A stretch of 64,000 nt of DNA from an uncultured Acholeplasmatales bacterium (GTDB taxonomy: Bacteria > Bacillota_I > Bacilli_A > Acholeplasmatales > Anaeroplasmataceae): assembly GCA_944324805.1 (NCBI GenBank), contig CALUXS010000002.1, forward strand, positions 124,001 through 188,000, in the 5' to 3' direction. Below are positions 46,323 to 55,401 of this stretch, piece after piece (positions within the stretch are counted from its first letter, which is position 1; each line of letters opens with the position of its first letter). A program made the position numbers and the translations under genes. The notes under the pieces were generated by a model. The model ran no database searches. It was given only the letters and a program-made list of their open reading frames with translations, and had not been told where the DNA came from.

Positions 46323-46689
46323 AAATTAGATAGAAAAATTTTTTTCCAAGTAATAATTAAATATTCAAAAAAACTTTGAGTTATAACTTGTCATAGTCTT
46401 ATATACTATTTATTTTATATGAAAAGAGAGTATATTATCCATAAATTATGTGTATCTACTATGATTACAATATTAGTTGAATAATAGTGATACATTAAAT
46501 GTTTTTACAAAAAAATGTGGTGATGATATATTTTTATATTGATGAATAGATTTGCATTTTGTTACAAAAATGATATAACAATTTTGACAGATGGTGAAAA
46601 AAGGCTATTGATAAAGATATAATTAATGAACAAAATATCACATTATTGATTTAGGTTCATATGATAATCTTAGAAAGATACTAGAAAAA
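46323..46689. other. gap holding the lost start of the DUF6088 gene
   Basis: The bases from about 46626 read in frame as YHIIDLGSYDNLRKILEK into the next gene, with a TGA just before. This suggests that the usual N-terminus of the DUF6088 protein has decayed here. Nothing else is seen. Confidence 0.45.
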
Positions 46690-47085
46690 GTGACAAAGTC
46701 TAGTGTTTTAATAAGATTGATAAGAGGCGTTTATGAAATTCCTAAATATAATAAAACATTTAATATGTTTGCTACACCATCCATAGATGAAATAGCTAAA
46801 GCTCTAGCTAGAAATTTTAATTGGGATATTTATCCATCAGGAAACTACGCTTTAAATATTTTAGGAATCTCAACTCAAATTCCATCTAAGTATATTTACA
46901 TTAGTTCAGGACCTAATAGAAAGTATGAGTATGAAGAAAATATTATTTTCTTTAAACATGCGACTTTAAAAGAGACAAATTCGTTTTCTTATATTACTAA
47001 TATAGTCATTCAAGCATTCAAAGAGTTAGGAAAAGATAATATACATAATATACAAATATATATTGATAAAGAGAATAATATTTAA
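46690..47085 (+). CDS. DUF6088 antitoxin-like protein, N-terminally shortened
   Basis: The 131 residues from GTG 46690 match the AbiEi-like DUF6088 family: VLIRLIRGVYEIPKYN, PSIDEIAKALARNFNWDIYP, then LGISTQIPSKYIYISSGP. These are antitoxin and transcriptional regulators normally paired with a nucleotidyltransferase toxin of the AbiEii type. No such toxin is adjacent; the neighbour is an AAA_14 ATPase. The winged helix normally at the start is mostly missing, so the protein is probably not functional. Confidence 0.65.
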   Translation: MTKSSVLIRLIRGVYEIPKYNKTFNMFATPSIDEIAKALARNFNWDIYPSGNYALNILGISTQIPSKYIYISSGPNRKYEYEENIIFFKHATLKETNSFSYITNIVIQAFKELGKDNIHNIQIYIDKENNI

Positions 47086-47107
47086 TTTTATTTACTAAAA
47101 GAGTAAA

Positions 47108-47222
47108 GTTGGAAAATCCAAAAAAATCGATCGGATTAAAAAATAGAAAGCTCTCGGAATAAAAAATAAAAATCTATCGGATTAAAATTGAAAAAAACAT
47201 CGGAATATAGTAATATATATAT
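47108..47222. repeat. four to five direct repeats with an exact 23-bp period
   Basis: TCGGATT or TCGGAAT starts at 47131, 47154, 47177 and 47200, spaced exactly 23 bases, each followed by an A-rich tract. A degenerate fifth unit (TGGAAAATC) begins near 47110. The array ends just before the start of the AAA_14 gene, so it may be a set of protein-binding sites or iterons. Confidence 0.75.
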
Positions 47223-47235
47223 GGGTGATTGAAAA

Positions 47236-48510
47236 ATGGATGTTTTAGAATATAAAAGTAGAATTATCGATAATAAAATTAAAGAATATCTAAAAATATT
47301 TGGTGCTATTTTGATTGAAGGACCAAAGTGGTGTGGTAAAACATGGACAAGTAAATATAATTCTAATAGCGAGTTTTTAGTTGCTAGTCCAAAGGGAAAT
47401 TTTAATAATAAAAAATTAGCTTTAATGAATCCTGAATTGGTATTGGAGGGGGAGTTTCCTAGATTAATTGATGAATGGCAAGAAGTTCCTGCAATATGGG
47501 ATGCGATAAGAGGCAAAATAGATGAAAGTACTATTAAGGGACAATTTATCTTGACAGGTTCTGCATCTATAAATAAGGATAAATATATACACTCAGGAAC
47601 AGGAAGAATTGCAAGATTACGCATGCGTCCTATGTCGTTATTTGAAAATGGTAAATCTACGGGGCAAGTTTCTTTATGCGATGTTTGTCACAATAGAGCT
47701 AAAGACATATATACTAACGAAGTAAATTTAGATACTATTATAGATAATATTTTAGTTGGAGGTTGGCCTTCATCTTTAAATTTAGATACTAAAAATGGTG
47801 TTATAGTAGCTAGAGAGTATGTCAAGGCAATAATTAATGAGGATATATATAAAGTAGATGATATTAAGCGTGATAAACATAAAATAGAACTCTTGTTACG
47901 TTCTCTTGCTCGCAATGAAGCTACTACTGTTACTAACTCGACGTTAAAAAAAGATATTAAAGATAAAGATTTAGATGATATAAATATTGATACAATATCA
48001 GATTATTTAAATTTGTTTAATAATATGTATATTACTGAAAATATCTCACCATTTTCTTCAAAACTTCGTTCGTCATTACGTGTTAAACAAAGTGAAAAAA
48101 GACATTTTGTAGATCCGTCAATTCCCTGTGCTCTTTTAAATTTAACAAGAGATAAACTTTTAAATGATTTAGAGTTATTAGGATTCTTATTTGAATCATT
48201 AGTAGAACGTGATTTACTTACATATGTAGATTCTTTTAACGCAAAATTATATCACTATCAAGATTATAAAAATAATGAAATAGATGCAATAATAGAGTTA
48301 GAAGATGGCTCTTGGTGCGGAGTAGAGATTAAGCTTGGAGCAAATCAAATAGATGAAGCAGCAAGAAATTTGGTGCGAATAAATAACCAAATAGAAAAAG
48401 ATGGAGGAACACCAGCTAAAAGTTTAATTGTAATATGTGGATTAACAAATGCTAGTTATAAGCGTCCTGATGGCGTTTATGTAGTTCCTATAACAGCTTT
48501 AAAAGATTAA
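47236..48510 (+). CDS. AAA_14/DUF4143 ATPase
   Basis: This 424-residue protein has a P-loop LIEGPKWCGKTWTSKY at about residue 27, a Walker B region RLIDEWQEVPAIWDAIR, and GQFILTGSAS, all typical of the AAA_14 ATPase group. The C-terminal DUF4143 domain is a nuclease-like fold (FLFESLVERDLLTY, NEIDAIIELEDGSWCGVEIK with D...ExK). Members are widespread in anaerobes and often lie in variable regions; function is unproven. It has a 23-bp repeat array in front and a terminator behind. Confidence 0.88.
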   Translation: MDVLEYKSRIIDNKIKEYLKIFGAILIEGPKWCGKTWTSKYNSNSEFLVASPKGNFNNKKLALMNPELVLEGEFPRLIDEWQEVPAIWDAIRGKIDESTIKGQFILTGSASINKDKYIHSGTGRIARLRMRPMSLFENGKSTGQVSLCDVCHNRAKDIYTNEVNLDTIIDNILVGGWPSSLNLDTKNGVIVAREYVKAIINEDIYKVDDIKRDKHKIELLLRSLARNEATTVTNSTLKKDIKDKDLDDINIDTISDYLNLFNNMYITENISPFSSKLRSSLRVKQSEKRHFVDPSIPCALLNLTRDKLLNDLELLGFLFESLVERDLLTYVDSFNAKLYHYQDYKNNEIDAIIELEDGSWCGVEIKLGANQIDEAARNLVRINNQIEKDGGTPAKSLIVICGLTNASYKRPDGVYVVPITALKD

Positions 48511-48519
48511 TAAAAATTT

Positions 48520-48552
48520 AGGTAAACAATCAAAAAAAGTTTACCTTTTTTG
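48520..48552 (+). terminator. intrinsic terminator after the AAA_14 gene
   Basis: AGGTAAAC pairs with GTTTACCT over an 11-base loop and is followed by T6. Confidence 0.85.
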
Positions 48553-48615
48553 TATTATATTAGTATAAATGATATAATGAAAATGATGAATATTAGGAGG
48601 AGTTATTATTTTAGG

Positions 48616-48879
48616 ATGCCATGTATTGTGGAGATTTTACTCCTATTAAACGGTTGCGCCTACATCGCCAAGAACCGCAAGGAACTTGAAAACTGTGAGA
48701 AGTTAATAGAGCAGTTGTATCAACGATTGAGTATGAACTGGTACAGGAATTTCAGGCACAAACAGCCAATCGTCAAATGTGAGGAAAACGAAAGCTTCTT
48801 CAAGGTGGCTTTTCAGCTGAGTTTATCGATCAGTAGGAAGCCCATGAACAGGTGTGGTAGAAGAAAGAAAAATAGTTGA
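48616..48879 (+). CDS. ORF of higher GC content, probable fragment of a mobile element gene
   Basis: From ATG 48616 an 87-codon frame encodes IVEILLLLNGCAYIAKNRKE and a basic end SRKPMNRCGRRKKNS. Base composition (several GCC, CGC, AAG codons) differs from the island. An AGGAGGAG site lies 13 bases before the ATG. No family is recognised; it may be a rearranged piece of a conjugative element. Confidence 0.3.
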   Translation: MPCIVEILLLLNGCAYIAKNRKELENCEKLIEQLYQRLSMNWYRNFRHKQPIVKCEENESFFKVAFQLSLSISRKPMNRCGRRKKNS

Positions 48880-49017
48880 GAGAGACCACCAAAGCAAAAA
48901 AATGGTTGGACTTCTTTCATATTTCATAAATCCAGAAGTAGAATTGTTCATAGTTTTGTGCTAAAATTTACTTAAATAAAGTGGTCAACAAATCAAAATA
49001 TGCAGGAGGAAAAATAA

Positions 49018-49509
49018 ATGGGAATGATTGCAAATTATCAGTCAACTACTGATACTGAATTAGAAAAATTTAAGTGCCTTGATGATGTGGAAGAAGCGCA
49101 GGAAAATGAGGACTTAGAAATTTGTGATATAGGCAAAATGTGGGATGCACTTCATTTTTTGATGACAGGAAAACCTGCCAGCGTACCGGTTGAAGGTGAT
49201 TTAATCAGTGAAGCGATTCTAGGACAGTTTAATATTTCTGGAGAGGATGTAGAAGAATTTATATCTGGAACACGAAGTAATAGAGTAAAAGAAATTGCAA
49301 AAGCGTTGCAAAAAATAGATTTTGAAAAATATATCGATAAATTTAACATGAGAAATTTTGCGAAAAATGATATATATCCTAACATCTGGGAATATGACGA
49401 TGAAGTTGATGAAATAAAAGATGATTTGAGGGATTCATTTGAAAGTCTGAGAAAGTTTTATGAGAAAATGGCTGAGCAAGAAAGTGCTGTTTTGGTGTCA
49501 ATTTATTGA
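49018..49509 (+). CDS. DUF1877 (YfbM-like) protein
   Basis: This 163-residue protein begins MGMIANYQSTTDTELEKF and continues with EICDIGKMWDALHFLMTGKP, the DUF1877 signature. The rest has a helical pattern ending AEQESAVLVSIY. The function of this family is unknown; members often occur near toxin and immunity genes. GCAGGAGG stands at the correct distance from the ATG. Codon use is somewhat richer in GC than the island around it. Confidence 0.8.
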   Translation: MGMIANYQSTTDTELEKFKCLDDVEEAQENEDLEICDIGKMWDALHFLMTGKPASVPVEGDLISEAILGQFNISGEDVEEFISGTRSNRVKEIAKALQKIDFEKYIDKFNMRNFAKNDIYPNIWEYDDEVDEIKDDLRDSFESLRKFYEKMAEQESAVLVSIY

Positions 49510-49856
49510 TGTTTATTTATAACATTCATTATTGAAAGAAGCTGAGAAAAAAACTTAGAACTCTAATGGCGCACTTCTATACTATCTTGCCTGGAGTATT
49601 CGTGTGTCCTGTAGAGATTCATTCACTGCCAGCTGAAAAACCAGCAGACCGAGAATGTTCCATCACTTCTTTCCAACAAGAGGGTTACACCCCCTTGTGT
49701 CATTTATGCTGATATCACCTGTACTTGTCGTCTTCAAACAGTATAAAATGTTGCTCGCCGCCAGCAGGTTTTTTGTTAGACAGCAGCACAAATAAGATTG
49801 AAGAGGTGATATGGTGCATATAGAAAAATGATGAAGCGACGAATTAGGAGGATATT
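49510..49856. other. higher-GC stretch without gene, probable mobile-element debris
   Basis: Bases 49560-49800 have clearly higher GC than the surroundings. They include a near-palindrome CAAGAGGGTTACACCCCCTTG-like hairpin near 49677. No open frame longer than about 30 codons is seen on either strand. The AGGAGG at 49848 belongs to the next gene. Confidence 0.5.
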
Positions 49857-50333
49857 ATGGATTTGTTTGAAAAATATCTTCAAAAAGAAGAATTATCTTA
49901 CTGGGTACATAGAGCATTAACTGATAAATCCTATAAAGCTGAATATGAGAGAGAAAACCATAAACCATTTAATGGAGCTGTTAATACTGATTTAGGAACA
50001 TATGGTGATGGAGTTATTAAATTAGGTTTTCTTGAACTACTGCTAGATTCTGGGTGTAAATTAACCGAAGAAAAATCTCAATGGGAATCGGATAAATATT
50101 TAGTTGAAAAAGTTGCAAAGCATTATCAAATAATCGAAAAGAAGCTTATTCATAAAAATACAAAAGATGAGAATCTTCCAAATGATTATAATTATGAAGA
50201 TACACCTGGTGAGAATAAAAATAGACACAAATATATTGCAACAGCTATAGAAGCAATGATTGGAGCAATCTATAAAGAAACAAATGATTTGAAATCAATA
50301 ATTGAGTTGCTTGATAGTTGGAGAAAGTTCTAA
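49857..50333 (+). CDS. RNase III-domain-like protein
   Basis: This 158-residue protein matches the RNase III catalytic fold: NTDLGTYGDGVIKLGFLELL corresponds to the signature helix, and HKYIATAIEAMIGAIYKET to the second catalytic helix. The second conserved Asp is replaced by Thr (ATAIEAMIGAIY), so cleavage is uncertain. There is no double-stranded RNA-binding domain. It is one base before an ASCH-like gene, so the two form a pair. Confidence 0.7.
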   Translation: MDLFEKYLQKEELSYWVHRALTDKSYKAEYERENHKPFNGAVNTDLGTYGDGVIKLGFLELLLDSGCKLTEEKSQWESDKYLVEKVAKHYQIIEKKLIHKNTKDENLPNDYNYEDTPGENKNRHKYIATAIEAMIGAIYKETNDLKSIIELLDSWRKF

Positions 50334-50334
50334 T

Positions 50335-50676
50335 ATGTTTGGACTTACAATGATTAAGGATTATCTCAATGAAATCCTAGATGGTACTAAATTATTTGAT
50401 GCAAGAAGTTATCCAACAAATAAAAGATGTAAGATTGCATTAATAGATTCTAGATTAATGAAAATATATGGGACTATAGAACTGGTTGGATGTAAAGAAA
50501 TAACCGAAAAAGAGTATTGTTCTTATCAAACCGGTAGATTCCAAAATCTTATATTTCAAGGGGATGATGAGAATAAGAAGTATTATGCTTATGACTTTAA
50601 GAATCCACAAAGAGTAGCTAAACCAATTAAGTTGATGCCGAAAAGCATACTTGGGTTGAAGTGTCAGATGATATAG
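50335..50676 (+). CDS. ASCH-like (PUA superfamily) protein
   Basis: This 113-residue protein has DARSYPTNKRCKIALIDSR, YGTIELVGCKEITEKEY and KKYYAYDFKNPQRV, which fit the ASCH/PUA fold that binds RNA or modified bases. The start one base behind the RNase III-like stop suggests a functional pair acting on RNA. The island boundary repeat starts 100 bases later. Confidence 0.65.
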   Translation: MFGLTMIKDYLNEILDGTKLFDARSYPTNKRCKIALIDSRLMKIYGTIELVGCKEITEKEYCSYQTGRFQNLIFQGDDENKKYYAYDFKNPQRVAKPIKLMPKSILGLKCQMI

Positions 50677-50776
50677 AATTTTGTTATCAAACATCATTAT
50701 TCTAGATTTTTTCAGTACTACAATAGTCGCACACTCTGAAAAATAGGTGGGTATCAGCACTTATATTAACTGCACT

Positions 50777-50873
50777 CATGTTGAATCAATCACATTACTA
50801 TCTCTGAAATAGCATAAAATAATATAAAAACAGACCAAAATGAGGGATTTTTAACGAAATTCCTCTTTATTTT
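50777..50873 (+). repeat. att-like copy 4: duplicated rlmD 3' end and terminator, right boundary
   Basis: CATGTTGAATCAATCACATT starts a copy of the rlmD end that still encodes HVESITLLSLK and a TAG stop, with synonymous changes. It is followed by the same terminator (50842-50873). Homology to 20970-21068 starts abruptly at CATGTTGA, as expected of a recombination point. Confidence 0.85.
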
Positions 50874-51529
50874 TACATCGCATTTGTGAACATATAAGTA
50901 ATTATGTATTTATATTTTAAATTCTATATCACGTAAACATTTTATATTTATAGTATAGTAAATTATCTTTAAAAAAAGAAATATTATTGGATGTAATATA
51001 ATAAATTAGAACATAGTGCACCTAATAGTTAAGCTTCTAGAGTATATTAATATTATGATGTAGGAAAATAGATTAGCTTATCTAAATTTCCACATAGTTA
51101 AAAGCCTCTTTTAGGAAGTTTTATTTCATAAAAGGAAATCATAGAGGTGATAAAGATTAAAGATACTAGTATAAAAAAGTATTCTGTTATATGGGATTTT
51201 CACAATATAAATTCAAATTATTGCTAAAACCTATAACGATAATTATATATGAGTTTTTTTACAAAATAGTATAAAATCATTAAAACAACATTTTTGGATT
51301 TTTATTGAAGTTGAAAACATAAAAAATAAAGAACATATGTTAATTATTATGTATAGTGTTTGTTAACAAAATTGGTAGATTATCATATACAGTTTGTAAA
51401 GAATATAACTTTTAAGACATTAAAATTCTATTTACACTAGAATTAACTCGTTTATCTAGTTATAGCTAAATGTTTAGAGATTAATTATAATGAAAATGTA
51501 GCTACAGTAAGATTTAAGGAGATGAAATA
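50874..51529. other. AT-rich gap after the island
   Basis: About 650 bases. No gene recognised. A ribosome site AAGGAG precedes the ATG at 51530. Confidence 0.5.
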
Positions 51530-52036
51530 ATGAATGAGATAGGTAAATACATTAAAAAGTTGAGAAAAATTAAAAATTTAACTCAACAACAATTAGCAAA
51601 CACATTAAATGTTTCTTTTCAAGCAGTAAGTAAATGGGAAACAGGAGAAACCTTACCAGATACAAACATATTATTAGATTTATGTTATGAACTTGATACA
51701 ACAGTTGATACGTTATTAAATGGTGGTATTGTAAATAACAGGCGAAGATTTATCAAAGTTGAAAATATAGTTAATGGTTTTGCACATATAAGTTATTTAA
51801 AAGAATGTTTTGGGGAAAACAGTATATTTTATAGAGGACTCGTAGAAGGTATAAGCAATAAAATGAATTTTGATTTTGATAAAACCCTATCCTCTAATAT
51901 AGAGGTGCTGTATACAGAAGCAGTAATCCAATATCTAATGAATGGTTATAGAATTGATATGGAAGAGGCTAAAATGTGGATAAAAAACGAAAAATATATA
52001 AAAGAGATTGAAAGACATTTAACTACTGAAAAATAG
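51530..52036 (+). CDS. XRE-family HTH regulator
   Basis: Residues 1-65 of this 168-residue protein are a Cro/C1 helix-turn-helix (KYIKKLRKIKNLTQQQLANT, SFQAVSKWETGETLPDTNIL). The C-terminal 100 residues are helical and unrecognised, with no membrane segment. It stands alone; its targets are unknown. Confidence 0.82.
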   Translation: MNEIGKYIKKLRKIKNLTQQQLANTLNVSFQAVSKWETGETLPDTNILLDLCYELDTTVDTLLNGGIVNNRRRFIKVENIVNGFAHISYLKECFGENSIFYRGLVEGISNKMNFDFDKTLSSNIEVLYTEAVIQYLMNGYRIDMEEAKMWIKNEKYIKEIERHLTTEK

Positions 52037-52912
52037 TTTAGTAGCGGTAAATTATCTATCAAGTTATATCAAAATATTTAAAAATAGAATTTTATATAAG
52101 AAAAAATAATGCAGTTATTTTGAGTATACTCTTGCATTAGCAAAGTGAAATTATATGTTGATATGTTTGACAGTTGGTCTCATTATCTTTTTATGTTCTA
52201 TTTAACAATGGTGAATATATCAAAAAATTAAGAAAACATGCTCAAATGTGTAAATATCAGTCAATATCGTATGTAGAAAAATAGCACTTAATAGATATGT
52301 TCAAGTATACATAATAAATATCGTTCTAGGGAACAAATAGAAAATGGTGTTAGATATATTTTGGTAGATTTTTTAGATGTAGAACTCCAAAAAGAACTAA
52401 ACATATATATCTAAAGTTATTTACAATTCATAGTAGGCACCTTGGTAAGAGTATATTCATATAGGTTTACAAAACTATGTTTTTGTTCTTTATGGACGTG
52501 ATTATTATTTTGATGCTCTAGTCGAGTCTTATATTATAGGTAGGAACTTCTAAGTCAGTAATGTACTTAGAAGAAGATATATTATCCATAGCTCAATTTA
52601 AAGCTTGGGAACAAGGCCTAAACTATTATAATTCGTAAAATAATTTAGATTTGGATTTAGGACTGGCTCTAAAGCCTTTGGTAAAGATAATAATTATTCT
52701 TATAATATTACAAATTATACTTACAATTCCATTAGCATTTTAATACTTAAGGAAGATGCTTGCTATCATATTCCATAATGATAGAGGAAAAAAGTTTTTG
52801 ACGATCAAGGACATCCAAGCATAAGATTTGCTTAAATAATTTTTGATTTAACTATCAAGAAAAATATTGTATAATTGGTATAGTTCAATAAAAAGATATA
52901 ATTGGTGATAAA
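52037..52912 (+). other. decayed coding region
   Basis: Short broken frames such as LEEDILSIAQFKAWEQG near 52560 and GSKAFGKDNNYSYNITNYTY near 52660 alternate between frames with several stops. They look like the end of a larger secreted or toxin-like gene. No intact gene is present. Confidence 0.35.
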
Positions 52913-54805
52913 ATGTTAGAACTCAAAAATATTAGTAAAACATATGTTAATTCTAAAAGAAAAGTTGAAGCAATAAAAAATGTTAATTTAACATTTGAAG
53001 AAAAGGGATTTATTCTTATTTCTGGAGAATCAGGTAGTGGGAAAAGTACATTATTGGGCTTAATTGCAGGAATAATAGACCCTTCAGTTGGCGAGATTAA
53101 ATATAAAAGCAAAGTATTGCAAACCAAAAAAGATATTTTAGACTACCGAGTTCATAATATAGGATTTATTTTTCAAGAATATAATTTAATAGAGGATTTG
53201 AGCATAAAAGATAATTTTTTATTGGTGAAGTCAATAAAAAATTTAGATAAAGATGAATCTGATGTTACATCTATATTGAATAAAGTTAACTTGCAAGATG
53301 TTGAGAATTCTTTGCCATCAGAACTATCTGGTGGTCAAAGACAAAGAGTGGCAATAGCAAGAGCATTATTTTCGGATTCAAATATTATTTTGGCAGATGA
53401 GCCTACAGGGGCTTTAGATGAAAAAAATGCTAAGGAAATTTTAAATATTTTAAAAGATATTTCTAAAAATAAACTCGTGATAGTTGTATCACATAATTTA
53501 TCATTGGCAGAACCATATGCTGATAGAGTAATAAAATTAAGCCATGGGGAAGTAGTAAAAGATGATACTTGTACTCAAAGTACATATGTAAATAATGATA
53601 TTGAAGTGGCGGAGTCTAAGTTACGAGGATTAGATCTTAAATATGCTTTAAAAATAGGATTAAAGTATTTTAGATTTAAAACTTTTAAATTATATTTATC
53701 CATATGTATTTTAATTATTTCATTCGTTTTATTATTTATTGTAACAGGAGTAATGTTTTTCAACGAAAATGAAGCTTATAGTGCAGGTATAAAAAATGAA
53801 AATATTGGATATCTTGTTATTGATAAATATGAATACCAAAATAATACGTACACTAAAGAATTTTTTACAAGTGCAGAAGTATCTATTATTGAATCAGGAT
53901 TTAATCATATTCAGCCAATTTTGTTTGGAGATTACCTCAATACTTCTATTGAAAATTCATTAAATGATAAAACATTTATAGCTGAAGGAATTGCAGAAAT
54001 TTCAGAAGAAAAAGCGAAAGCATATGGGTTTAATTTGATTGGAGAATTTCCAAAAGAAAATGAAGTAGTAATAACTAGTGAAGTAGCGAACTTATTGTCG
54101 ATTTCTGTTGACAATTTTGAATCTACTTCTATCATAATAGACTATGATTATTTTAAAGTATCTGGCATTATAGAAATTCAAACAAGTAAAGACATAAAAG
54201 CAAGTAGTAGTGATTTACTTGATATGATAATTTTTACAAATGAAGAGTATTATAAAGCTTGTGAAGAAGAATCGGTTGTAACTGAAATTTTAGTTGAAAG
54301 TTCTAATTTTGCTAACATAAATGAGATTTCAGATGCTTTGATAAAAAATGATTCTAATTATGTTTATAAATTTGATAACATTGTCTTTAATTCTGTTTTA
54401 AGAATGCGTATTTTTGTTGATTCGATTATTAAAATAGGAACTTGTATTTGTGTAATATTTATTGTATTTTCTTTGCTGCTTTTAATGAATTTTGTTTATA
54501 GTAGTGTTTTAGAAAACAAAAGAGATATAAAAGTAATCAAAATGATTGGCGGAAAAAATATGGATATATTCAAAATATTCATTATTCAACCACTATTTAT
54601 TACTTTGTTTTCATTAATATTTGCCATTGCCGGCTATTACATTGTAAATAGTTTGCTTAATGATTTTATTAAAAGTGAGTTTTCACTTTTTATACCAATA
54701 TTATCTTTAACTGCACCTAAAATAATAATAATAATTTTCACTATTTTATTAATAGTCAGTATGACAACATTAATTCCAATTATGCGTATAAGAAAAAGCA
54801 AATAG
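52913..54805 (+). CDS. fused ABC transporter ATPase-permease (MacB/FtsX-type)
   Basis: The N-terminal 230 residues of this 630-residue protein are an ABC ATPase: Walker A GESGSGKST (38-46), signature LSGGQRQRVAIARAL, Walker B IILADEPTGALDE and switch His in VVSHN. A membrane helix at about 253-277 is followed by an external domain of about 220 residues. Three helices at about 503-527, 555-578 and 598-620 complete the FtsX layout. Such single-chain mechanotransmission proteins act as dimers in peptide or antibiotic resistance and lipoprotein handling. The protein is preceded by a decayed region and stands alone before a strong terminator. Confidence 0.88.
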   Translation: MLELKNISKTYVNSKRKVEAIKNVNLTFEEKGFILISGESGSGKSTLLGLIAGIIDPSVGEIKYKSKVLQTKKDILDYRVHNIGFIFQEYNLIEDLSIKDNFLLVKSIKNLDKDESDVTSILNKVNLQDVENSLPSELSGGQRQRVAIARALFSDSNIILADEPTGALDEKNAKEILNILKDISKNKLVIVVSHNLSLAEPYADRVIKLSHGEVVKDDTCTQSTYVNNDIEVAESKLRGLDLKYALKIGLKYFRFKTFKLYLSICILIISFVLLFIVTGVMFFNENEAYSAGIKNENIGYLVIDKYEYQNNTYTKEFFTSAEVSIIESGFNHIQPILFGDYLNTSIENSLNDKTFIAEGIAEISEEKAKAYGFNLIGEFPKENEVVITSEVANLLSISVDNFESTSIIIDYDYFKVSGIIEIQTSKDIKASSSDLLDMIIFTNEEYYKACEEESVVTEILVESSNFANINEISDALIKNDSNYVYKFDNIVFNSVLRMRIFVDSIIKIGTCICVIFIVFSLLLLMNFVYSSVLENKRDIKVIKMIGGKNMDIFKIFIIQPLFITLFSLIFAIAGYYIVNSLLNDFIKSEFSLFIPILSLTAPKIIIIIFTILLIVSMTTLIPIMRIRKSK

Positions 54806-54903
54806 AAAGTATTTATAATTAACGCATTAATAAGATTTGTTCGTCAAATTTAGAAAAAAAGAAAAGCCTCAAGGTTTTGTATCCATAACTCAATAAACTA
54901 ACT

Positions 54904-54957
54904 AAGTCATTAGACATAAAGAATTTGTTTTTTCCTTATGTTTAATGACTTTTTTTC
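54904..54957 (+). terminator. strong intrinsic terminator after the ABC gene
   Basis: A 15-bp stem (AAGTCATTAGACATAA with TTATGTTTAATGACTT) with one mismatch is followed by a T run. It is placed 100 bases after the gene. Confidence 0.85.
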
Positions 54958-55101
54958 TTTAGGTGAATTTTTCCAATAGGTTGAAGAGTGAAAGTATCGT
55001 TATGGTAAACAAATGATGAAAGTATAAACAAAAAATGTATCATAAGAATATTCATAAGTTATCAGAATTGTAATAGTTTTCTACATTCAAAAATGATTTT
55101 T

Positions 55102-55401
55102 TTATAAGCTACTAGTTTCTCCGTTTTTATTATCTATTAATCTTTGAATATCCTCTAGTTCTCCATTAAGTCTTTTTATTTCGGTAACTAGAAGATAAAT
55201 AGTTAAAACAATAAAAAATAACCAAGCCCCTAAAGCCCCGAAAAAAATTTCATATTTCATTTTTTGACCAATTAATGCTATTCCCATTATCCAAAAACAA
55301 AAAATAGTAATAATTAAAAGGAATATAATAGATATAATAGTTATATAGTCTTTTCTTAGTTTTATATTCCGTCTTACATCTTGTTTTGTACCTTTCAACA
55401 T
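55102..55401 (-). CDS. small two-helix membrane protein, paralogue of the gene at 63386
   Basis: This 99-residue protein has a basic start KQDVRRNIKLRKDY, membrane helices at about 19-42 and 53-72, and a charged end KRLNGELEDIQRLIDNK. The same frame of motifs (KQDVxRNIK, FFGxLGAWLFF, RLNGELEDIQRxI) is found in the protein at 63386. No family is recognised. GGAGGATGT lies before the ATG. Confidence 0.65.
   Translation of the reverse strand: MLKGTKQDVRRNIKLRKDYITIISIIFLLIITIFCFWIMGIALIGQKMKYEIFFGALGAWLFFIVLTIYLLVTEIKRLNGELEDIQRLIDNKNGETSSL

Noticed and set aside
47108-47222. CRISPR array
   Set aside because: The repeated core is only about 10 bases, the spacers are A-rich and alike, and no cas genes are in the window.
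47136-47624. 162-codon minus-strand frame across the 23-bp repeats and the AAA_14 start
   Set aside because: It lies opposite a clear P-loop gene and has no recognisable domain or start site.
49660-49710. Transfer origin at the palindrome in the higher-GC stretch
   Set aside because: A palindrome alone is not enough and no relaxase gene is nearby; kept only as a possibility in the foreign-patch finding.
21006-50776. Prophage
   Set aside because: No capsid, portal, terminase, tail, lysis or replication gene was found; the content is defence genes and fragments.
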